From Symbiodinium natans (Eukaryota > Sar > Dinophyceae > Suessiales > Symbiodiniaceae): DNA of 26,553 nucleotides. Within the stretch, counting starts at the first letter, position 1, and the number at the start of each line of letters is the position of its first letter. The translations under genes were made by a program, and so were the position numbers. The stretch lies in contig CAJNDS010002533.1 of NCBI GenBank assembly GCA_905221605.1, positions 334,815 through 361,367 of the forward strand, given 5' to 3'. This document shows, piece by piece, positions 17,769 to 24,755 of the stretch. The notes below the pieces were generated by a model. It was not told the origin of the DNA. It did no database searches and worked only from the letters and a program-made list of their open reading frames with translations.

Positions 17769-17820
17769 TCTAAGCCGCTGCTTCGCTGCGGGGGATGCTG
17801 TCAGCTGCGCATCAGCAGCT
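17769..17820 (+). CDS. Candidate exon, unknown
   Basis: Open as SKPLLRCGGCCQLRISS between the acceptor GACTCTGAAG and the donor GTGTAA, with GC-rich third positions. Followed by G and C runs (17837-17883) and an A run. Confidence 0.28.
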
Positions 17821-17963
17821 GTGTAATAGGGGTGTAATAGGGGGGGGGGGGGCTTACTCAAACTAGAAGAACCCCCCCCCCCGCCCCGCAAAAAAAAAAA
17901 AAAATCTTCTTTATAAAGGGATTGTTGTTTTTGATGCTTTTAGGGTTCTGAAGCAAATAGTAG

Positions 17964-18053
17964 CAAAAGGCCCCTCTGTAGTACCTTTTTGGGGTAGCAT
18001 ACGAGAATCCCCTACAAGTACAAAAAAAAGGAACTGCATCGGGGCCTTTGGGT
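17964..18053. repeat. Family E MITE
   Basis: Arms CTGTAGTACCTTTTTGGGGT and AAAAAAAAGGAACTGCAT with the family core GAATCCCC. Confidence 0.7.
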
Positions 18054-18222
18054 ACTACATGATTAGAGTGGTTTTCAGGGTTGAGGGTTTAGGGTGCAGG
18101 GCTTGAGGTTCGGGGTGGAATATAGGGGTCTTACTAACCATAAGGGAATACCAGCGGTTTAGAGTTGAGGGTCAAGAGCTTAGGGCCTAGGTGTTTCAGC
18201 CTTCACTTCTATGCTCATTCTC

Positions 18223-18443
18223 TACTTGGAGGTTCATGGTACTTATTAACCAATTACGACTGTACTTATAACCCACTCATAAGCCCCTTTGAGTGCCCTA
18301 ACATGGTTATAAGTACAGTATAAGTACAGTATAAGTACAGTATAAGTACAGTATAAGTACAGTATAAGTACAGTATAAGTACAGAATAAGTACAGTACAA
18401 GTACAGTTACAGTTGGTTAATAAGTACCATGAACCTCCGAGTA
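18223..18443. repeat. Family B MITE with expanded 11-bp tandem
   Basis: Ends TACTTGGAGGTTCATGGTAC / GTACCATGAACCTCCGAGTA. The inner AAGTACAGTAT motif is expanded to roughly nine tandem copies (18308-18405). The predicted exon 18446-18548 begins three bases after it (acceptor TAAG). Confidence 0.85.
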
Positions 18444-18445
18444 AG

Positions 18446-19493
18446 GCCCTGTGGATGCCAAACCAACTTACATTCGAAGTCCGCCTCCGCACCGGTGCCG
18501 CATCGAAAGGCAGTCAAGCTCTGCTCGATGGCAGAGACCTCATAGATGGTCACTTCTCCTAAAATATGGTCCCTTTTGGGGTCGGTACTATGATAAGGCG
18601 GCCCCTATTATTTAGGGTACCCCAAAAGGGACCATCATTTATATAGACAACTGACCATATCGGCGATAGCCAAACAAAGGCTTATGACCATGGCTGCCTG
18701 GGGCACGAGACCCCAAGCCACAACGAGGCCCAAACCCCAGCCCCAAAAACCCGCAAACATGCAAACCCCCAACCCCCAAAACACCAAAAGGGCTTCTAGG
18801 GCTTATAAAACTAGGGTTATATACCCTAAAGCCCTAAACTCCTAAAACTTAAAAACCCTAAGCCCCGAAATAAGATCCTCACTCGCAAAGAGGTGCCAAA
18901 CTAAGGGCTTAGCAGGGTGTCGGGCTTCCCTCCATGCAGAAAGCCTGAACACTTGCAAGGTACATGCTGCTGGGCCTGTTCTCTGCATCCTTTCTTTTAT
19001 TCACTATATGCCACAAACCCACGAGCTCTACCTCGAACTCATCCAAAACTCGAGGGTTTCTTTCTCTAAGGCATGCTTATATATGTATGTATATATACAT
19101 ATACTCTAGATGTATATAGTTGATTCTAGGTAAAGCCTCAAAAGCGATGACTTCGTTTAAGGAGAAATGCAGCCTTTCAACACCTCCCCGGCGGATGCAG
19201 GCAGCACAGCAACTTCTGAAACAGCTTCTCGTTTAGGGTTTAGGGTTTAGGGTTGAGGGTTTAGGGTTTACGAGCTTTACGGTTTGAGAGAGGATCTGAG
19301 GATTGGAGGGTTCTATTCTACTTGTAGGGTTTCAGGGTTGATCTGAGGATTGGAGGTTCTAGGGCTGAAGGGTTTCAGGGCCTATCAATTGGGCCTCAAA
19401 GACCACGACGCCATGTACTGTAAACACCGATTCTCCTGCCCTAACCAGACTGATGCTAGAAGGGCGAAGTCCCAAAAACCTCCAGACCCGTAA
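18446..19493 (+). CDS. Candidate six-exon gene 3' part, unknown
   Basis: Exons 18446-18548 (MPNQLTFEVRLRTGAASKGS, then QALLDGRDLID), 18940-18959 (SLNTCK), 19026-19055 (LYLELIQNSR), 19162-19230 (STPPRRMQAAQQLLKQLL), 19379-19414 (GLSIGPQRPRRH) and 19449-19493 (TDARRAKSQKPPDP, TAA 19491). All phases join. Several sites are strong: CTTCCCTCCATGCAG, CAAG|GTACAT, and a 34-nt intron 19415-19448 with CCCTAACCAG at its end. The intron 18549-18939 carries a family C MITE. The intron 19231-19378 starts with a TTTAGGG array and holds a duplicated GATCTGAGGATTGGAGG (19289, 19340). The start is not found; no family recognised. Confidence 0.5.
18566..18635. repeat. Family C MITE, 70 bp, perfect ends
   Basis: Terminal 17-mers ATGGTCCCTTTTGGGGT and ACCCCAAAAGGGACCAT are exact inverse copies. 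A related copy starts at about 20793. Confidence 0.9.
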
Positions 19494-19549
19494 AGCCCCT
19501 AAAAAGCCCTTGAAGCAACCCTTACAAAACCCTCGACATACTAATATAC

Positions 19550-19730
19550 GAATATGCTAATATACTAACATATACTAACATATACTAACATATACTAACA
19601 TATACTAACATATACGAACATATACGAACATATACGAACATATACTAACATATCCTAACATATACTAACATATACTAACATGTACTAACATATACTAACA
19701 TATACTAACATATACTAATATGCTAATGGA
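19550..19730. repeat. Minisatellite of 10-bp TATACTAACA
   Basis: About 16 copies of TATACTAACA with rare ACGAACA or CCTAACA variants. Confidence 0.95.
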
Positions 19731-19740
19731 CAACCCTAAC

Positions 19741-19801
19741 CTCTTGTGCTGCCACCGGCACCAGGGAGCCCTCCCCGTGCAGCACTGACCTCGGGACCGT
19801 A
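19741..19801 (-). CDS. Candidate exon, unknown
   Basis: Open on the minus strand as TVPRSVLHGEGSLVPVAAQE, nearly all codons ending in G or C, between CAGCCCTGCCAG and GAG|GTTAGG. A short hairpin (GTGCTGC..GCAGCAC) overlaps it. Confidence 0.35.
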
Positions 19802-19931
19802 CTGGCAGGGCTGGGTCTGGGGTTTAAGGTTTAGGTCTTCGGGTCCAGGGTTTAGGGTTCTTGGGTTAGGCTCACATTAGCTGGAGGAATATAGCCGTTC
19901 TTCCTCTCCTCTGATTTTTTGGCGCTCTAAG

Positions 19932-20631
19932 AATCTTGACGTGGTCCTACACTGCTTGTGGGGTCTACCGGTTACAAGGAACATATCGGTCGTTCATATG
20001 CAGAATACTTACAGCTTCTACCATTCCCATGGAAAATTGACCGTGCTCTTCACAAAACCCATGTATTCGTTTACTCAGAAACACAAACGCAGTCAAACGA
20101 GGAATATTCTGGACTGCCAAACTCTTGCCCAAGTAAGCCCTGAACCCTAAACCCTAAACCCTGCGTTATAAGTACCCTGTATCCTTTTATCCGTTTCAGG
20201 AGTGTTGGAGTTCTTGGGCTTGGGGCAAATATCAGGCACGCGGCACTGCATCCTGCTTGGCGATGTCTGCCAAGGCCTTGCCAAGGCGGGTTTAGGGTTT
20301 AGGGTCTGGGGTTTAGGGTTTAGGGTTTAGGGTTTAGCGCTTAGCAACCCGAATCCTTGAGATTCACTTCTTGGTTGAGGGTACTTATAATCCAGGGTTT
20401 AGGGTTTAGGGCTTACTTGGAGGTTCAGGACTTGTAACCCCAATCATAACTGTACTTGGAAGCCCCCTAAGTCCTCTAAGAACCCGAAACCCCAAACCCT
20501 AAGCTCTAAGCCCCTAACCCTTAACCCAAAACCCTAGACCCTATGATTGAGGTTCTAAGTACCCATGAACCTCAAAGCAGGCTTCAGCAAGATCCGACTC
20601 AAGTCCCAAAGGCTGTACCCCAAACCCCTGA
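19932..20631 (+). CDS. Candidate three-exon gene 3' part, unknown
   Basis: Exon 19932-20132 follows a T-rich acceptor (CTGATTTTTTGGCGCTCTAAG) and ends at the ideal donor CAA|GTAAGC. The phase-0 frame is open for 67 codons (LDVVLHCLWGLPVTRNISVV..TQKHKRSQTRNILDCQTLAQ), and a second frame is also open. The 67-nt intron has two CCCTAAA units and ends TATCCGTTTCAG. Exon 20200-20289 (ECWSSWAWGKYQARGTASCL, then AMSAKALPRR) ends at CGG|GTTTAGGG. Exon 20581-20631 (ASARSDSSPKGCTPNP, TGA 20629) follows a degraded family B element. Phases 0/0/0. No family recognised. Confidence 0.5.
20335..20577. repeat. Repeat F plus degraded family B element
   Basis: 20335-20400 is nearly the same as 9461-9520 (AGCAACCCGAATCCTTGAGA and neighbours). 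Family B ends TACTTGGAGG (20414) and CCATGAACCTC (near 20573) flank CCCTAAA-like sequence. Together they form most of the intron 20290-20580. Confidence 0.65.
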
Positions 20632-20749
20632 AGAAAAAAACAAAAAAAATCAGCCCGAATGAAACCCGTCTAGGGTTGGCGTCTAGGGTTTAGGGTTTAG
20701 GGCTTTTGAACTCCAACTCCTCGCTTTGCCATTCCAAATGCCTCTGCAG

Positions 20750-21170
20750 ACAGTGCATGATCTCACAGGCCACTTCGCTAGTATGGTAGTATGGTTCCCT
20801 TTTGGGGTCCTTAGGATAAGGCGGGCCCTGATATCCAGGGTACGGGAAAGGGTGTCCTTCTATGATCCCTGAAAAGGTTACGTGGGGGACATAAGGTACC
20901 TTTTTCCCGGAACCCCGATGAGCAACTAGGAGGAATAAGGCCCAAGTAAGCGCTTTTTAAGCCTTGCTGGGGCGTTTATGGGGGGAAGTTGGCGTGGAGA
21001 GTAGCTTGCAGAAGACTGGACGGATTCAAAAAAGGGTGCCCTTTACAAGGGAACCTAAGCCCGCCCCAAAATAGGGAATGAGGGCCTACTCTGGACCCTA
21101 TAAGATTAGAAGATCAGAGCTCAGACGTCTACTGAATCCGAGCGAACAGCCTGATCTTACCGGCGCATAA
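20750..21170 (+). CDS. Candidate three-exon gene 3' part, unknown
   Basis: Exon 20750-20780 (TVHDLTGHFA) follows a strong acceptor (CCATTCCAAATGCCTCTGCAG). Exon 21012-21035 (DWTDSKK) and exon 21118-21170 (LRRLLNPSEQPDLTGA, TAA 21168) continue in phase. The first intron begins GTATGGTAGTATGG at a family C element (about 20793-20880). The minus strand of the last exon also has a good donor, so the strand is not certain. No family recognised. Confidence 0.38.
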
Positions 21171-21184
21171 CCTGCAAGCAACAA

Positions 21185-21268
21185 CCCAGAGAGCCCAATA
21201 CCCCTTAATTAAGAATATTCCTGAAATCATAAAGGGATCCTTAATTAAGGAGTATTGGGCTCTCTGGG
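21185..21268. repeat. Family A MITE, 84 bp
   Basis: Ends CCCAGAGAGCCCAATACCCC and GTATTGGGCTCTCTGGG; the whole element folds on itself (TTAATTAAG arms). 21269-21541 after it holds a possible short exon on the plus strand (21385-21460, LKASQLEQKSYRPTQGPSIG, after CATGGCTTCCTCAG) and otherwise nothing I can support. Confidence 0.85.
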
Positions 21269-21541
21269 AAAAGCGTAGTATGCAAACACCTACGCCCCCC
21301 GAAGCCATACTACACAGCACCATTCACACCCGAAGCCTCCTCAGGTCAGAAACAAACGTCATGGCTTCCTCAGCTAAAGGCCTCTCAGCTAGAGCAGAAG
21401 TCCTATAGACCCACACAAGGGCCGAGTATAGGAGCCTTAAATAACAATTAGAAGAGGTTTTGGGGGGGTTATCATGGTATAGTAATACTATAAGTAGTTA
21501 CTCCGACCCCTGCGGAAACCCTAAGGCCCTGAGCCCTCAGA

Positions 21542-21796
21542 GGACGTCCCCCTTATACAGTCCTTCAGATTCATAGGCATCATAATGGGGGCTACGAAAA
21601 TCCCTATTAAGGACTCATACTAACCGTCCTGAATAGGGATCATATACCCAAAGAGCCCAATACCCCTTAACTAAGCAATATACCTTAAATCATAATAAGG
21701 CTCCCTTTATAGTTTAAGGTATATTCCTTAATTGAGGGGTATTGGGCTCTCTGGGTAATCCCTATTAAGGACTGTTAGTATAAAGGGGGAACGTCC
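21542..21796. repeat. Family H MITE with a family A MITE nested inside
   Basis: Outer ends GGACGTCCCCCTTATACAGT and ..AAAGGGGGAACGTCC are inverse copies. Inside, arms ATCCCTATTAAGGACT occur in both orientations, and a full family A element (21647-21755) is inserted near the middle. Confidence 0.8.
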
Positions 21797-21808
21797 CAAC
21801 TCAACCTC

Positions 21809-22888
21809 TCATGGCGCCTCTGCCAGCTGAACAGGCGGACTCGCAGGCCTGGGAGTTGGAAATTCCCCCTGGTTCTTAGTAGGGAATGAGGGAGGTTTAG
21901 GGTTTAGGGTTTAGGGTTTAGGGTTTAGGGTTTAGGGTTTAGGGTTTAGGGTTTAGGGTTTAGGGTTTAGGGTTCAGGGCTTAGGGAATCAAGGAATGAG
22001 AACCCTATATACCCTTTACGGGATTTTGTGGGGCCCTTATTCCCTCATGCCCTACTAAGAACAGGGCTCGTGGCTTAGCCGCTTAGCCTTCTCGTCCTCT
22101 CGTCCCTTCCCGAATCCTGAGGGCTCCGGGCCATTTTGAGGGTTTAGGGTTCAGGGTTTGGGATTAGGGTTTAGGGTTGAGGGTTGAGGGTTTAGGGTTT
22201 GGGGTTAGGGTTTAAAGGCTCACTGGACGATATTGCATGGAATCCAGGCTCCTCCCGACGCGGGGAAGGCTTGACCCTTGCTTGCCGTTCCTCTTTCTGG
22301 GAAGACAACTAGCCTTGAGCGAGTGTTAGGGTTTAGGGTTTAGGGTTTAGGGTGCAGGGTTTAGGGTTTAGGTTAGGGCTTAGGGCTTAGGGCTTAGGGC
22401 TTGGGGCTTAGGGCTTAGGGCTTAGGGCTTAGGGTTTAGGGTTTAGGGTTTAGGGTTTAGGGTTTAGGGTTTAGGGTTTAGGGTTTAGGGTTCTGAGTTT
22501 GGTTTCTACTGTCTTTCATGCTGCGAATGCTGCCGGTAGGCTCTCGCATCGAGGCCTTGGCCGAAGTGATCAACCACGCAGTGGGCTTGTCCTTCGTGGC
22601 GCTGGTGCGGGCCAAGTCGTAGGCTGCCCTACGCTGGACAGCGAAAAGGATGACGAGGGCCTCAGAATGGAAAATACATCGCAATGCCTGGAACCTTCCA
22701 ACATTGCAGCCGACCTGTGTGGGGTGCTGCAGCTGAATGATTTCAGAAGTGGGTCAAGTTGCTTGCTGTACACGCCAGGCCAAAAACTGGCGGCCAATCT
22801 GCTGCAGCTCGTCTGGGAGCTCTGCCAGCAACGCACTCTCGGCCATCAAAGGGGCCAAAGGGTGCCCTTCGAGTTTAAAGGGGCTCAT
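21809..22888 (-). CDS. Candidate four-exon gene, 117 aa, unknown
   Basis: Exons 22888-22772 (from ATG; PLMAESALLAELPDELQQIG, then RQFLAWR), 22633-22510 (AAYDLARTSATKDKPTAWLI..GSIRSMKD), 22296-22224 (GTASKGQAFPASGGAWIPCN) and 21848-21809 (PASPPVQLAEAP, TGA 21809). The total is 354 nt and in phase throughout. Intron 1 (22634-22771) is GT..AG with a good tract (TCATCCTTTTCGCTGTCCAG). Intron 2 (22297-22509) is mostly telomere-like. Intron 3 starts with the ideal GTGAGC and holds a TTTAGGG-bearing MITE. The ATG may instead be internal, since an AG acceptor at 22895 and a possible upstream exon near 22960 fit. Soluble, helix-forming start; no family recognised. Confidence 0.5.
21872..22062. repeat. 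MITE with an 11-unit TTTAGGG array inside
   Basis: Terminal 22-mers beginning GTTCTTAGTAGGGAATGAGG and ending CCCTACTAAGAAC are inverse with one mismatch. Between them 21894-21973 is pure TTTAGGG, followed by GAACCCTATATACCC and GTGGGGCCCTTATTCCC. Confidence 0.85.
22320..22494 (+). repeat. TTTAGGG/CTTAGGG array inside an intron
   Basis: A block of CTTAGGG units (about 22377-22433) lies between TTTAGGG blocks. It fills most of the predicted minus-strand intron 22297-22509. Confidence 0.9.
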
Positions 22889-22985
22889 AAGGTCCTAGTA
22901 GCCCTAAACCCTAAACCCTTAACCCTAAACCCTAAACCCTAAAAACAAGGGCATAATGGGGCCGACTCTGGGTTCTAGACAATGA

Positions 22986-23113
22986 AGTATTATAACTGTA
23001 CTTATAACCCTACTTATAATACCCCTAAAGGGCCTTACAGGGGTTATCCCAATTATAAGTAGGGTTATAAGCCCAGTTAGAATTGGTTCGTAAGTACCAT
23101 GAACCTTCAAGTA
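22986..23113. repeat. Family B MITE, left end lost
   Basis: Right end GTACCATGAACCTTCAAGTA and the inner ACTGTACTTATAACCC are kept; the left TACTTGGAGG is missing. Confidence 0.65.
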
Positions 23114-23790
23114 GGGTTTAGGGTTTACAAGGAGGGGCCCCCTTACTATACTAACTATAGGTAAGGGACTTCTCACCAAATTTCAGGGGGGGGGCGGGGG
23201 GGGCTCCTTGTAGGGCTTAGGGGGTTGAGGGTCTAGGGTTTAGGGTTGGTTCAGGGTCTAGGGTTTTTAAGGGACAAGGGGGGTTCCCTAACACTCCCAC
23301 TACCCCCTAAGGCTCCCGAAGCTTCCTTCGGCTGCCGCCCTTGAACCCCCTCCCTTGAGAACCCGATAAAACCAGCTCAGGGTTTGGAAAGCCCCGAAAA
23401 AAACCTAAACTCCCCGCGCCTAGCCAGTTCCGAAACCCAAACATCCCGAACCCTGACAGCAAAGAAACACCTCATCCCCAACAAAAAAAACCCTAAACCC
23501 ATCAAACCTTGAAGTCCGAAAGCCAAACCTGAAGCCTAAAACGCTCAAAAATCTGAGACTTGTCATGTCCATAGTCCTGCTGAGACACCCCCCCCCCCCC
23601 CCCGCCCACGCAAAGAATCCGCAAGCCCCTAAAGGCCCTACCACCCTGAGCCCTACAACCCGAACCCCTGAGTCCTAGACTCCGCCGAAAGCCTAAACCG
23701 AAAACCAAGACAACATGCAAAAGCCCCTTAAACCCTAAACCCTAAACCCTAGCCTAAAGCCTAAAGCCTAAACCCTAAAAACAAAAAAAC
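23114..23790. other. No supported gene; G/C runs and degenerate telomere-like DNA
   Basis: G run (23185-23203) and C run (23587-23602), TTTAGGG-like pieces, and a segment at 23285-23365 similar to 2834-2895 (shared GCTCCCGAAGCTTCC and CCCCCTCCCTT). Confidence 0.55.
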
Positions 23791-23858
23791 TTCAAGGAGA
23801 TGGTTATGCCTAAGCCTCCGGCACCACGGCACCCGGGCGTAGCTTCTTGGCCCGAGGC
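23791..23858 (-). CDS. Candidate exon, unknown
   Basis: Minus-strand acceptor CCCTCTCCTGGATCAG, then ASGQEATPGCRGAGGLGITI with GC-rich third positions, to a GTTTTT donor. It could be an upstream exon of the minus gene ending at 21809. Confidence 0.35.
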
Positions 23859-24133
23859 CTGATCCAGGAGAGGGTTTATAGGGGGGTGTACATGGTTTAG
23901 GGTTTAGGGTTTAGGGGCTTTAGGGGTTTTAGGAGGTTTGAGGGGCTGAGGCCTGTTCCAGGAAAAGGCTTAGGGGGTTTATATGAGGGCTTTAGCGGTT
24001 TTAGGAGGTTTGAGGGGCTTTAGGGGCTTTCGGGGTTTTAGGGGTTTAGGGGCTTTAGGCGCTTTAGGGATTTTAGGGGCTCTAGCGGCTTTAGTTTAGG
24101 GATTTAGCATGACATTGAGGGGTTTAGGGCTAG
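23859..24133 (+). repeat. TTTAGGGG/CTTTAGGGG variant tract
   Basis: Degenerate units GGGGCTTTAGGGG and GGGGTTTTAGG with GAGG spacers. No gene. Confidence 0.8.
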
Positions 24134-24565
24134 GTCCCCGGCAAGTCAGAATGGTAAGGGTACAATTGTTTACTGGTCAGCTTTAATAAGGAACCCCCAA
24201 AACAGAAAGGGAATAAGGGTACTACTTGGGGAACCTAGATTTCTACCCGAAACCCTAAACTCTAAACCCTAAACGCTAAACCCTAAACCGCACTCAGGGT
24301 GCGAAATGAGGGGTTTGGGGGGCACTGGGGAGCCGTGCCCATGGTCTGGCGCGCTTAGGCCTTTTGAGTGTTGGGTTTAGGGTTTAGGGTTTAGGGTTTA
24401 GGGTTTAGGGTTTAGGGTTTAGGGTTTAGGGTTTAGGGTTTAGGGTTTAGGGTAGCCAAGGAATCCTGGGGCACCCCTTTTGATTTGACGAGCGTGCGGA
24501 TGCGCAAACATCTGCTGGACATGCCCCCGTCGGTCCTTTGTGCAAACCCACAGCCCTGTGACTGA
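24134..24565 (+). CDS. Candidate two-exon 3' end, unknown
   Basis: Exon 24134-24153 ends at the ideal G|GTAAGG. Exon 24456-24565 starts after TTTAGGGTAG and is open for 36 codons in GC-rich codons (WGTPFDLTSVRMRKHLLDMP, then PSVLCANPQPCD) to TGA 24563. The intron contains an 11-unit TTTAGGG array (24375-24452) ending at the acceptor. An alternative donor GTGACT lies just before the stop. It converges with the minus gene ending at 24756. No family recognised. Confidence 0.45.
24375..24452 (+). repeat. TTTAGGG array, 11 units
   Basis: Perfect tandem TTTAGGG next to the predicted acceptor at 24455. Confidence 0.95.
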
Positions 24566-24755
24566 TCACACGATGCTCCTCGTTGACGGAGGCCCTGAAC
24601 CCTAAACCTTAAACCCTAAACCCTAAACCCTAAACCCTAGACCCTATAAGCCCTCTGGGAGTTCCCTGGCAGCCACAATATTGTACTGAACCCCCACAAA
24701 GCCTTGAAGTCCAAAAGCCCTTAGGGTGTAAGGTCCATACCGACCCAAAGCTAGG

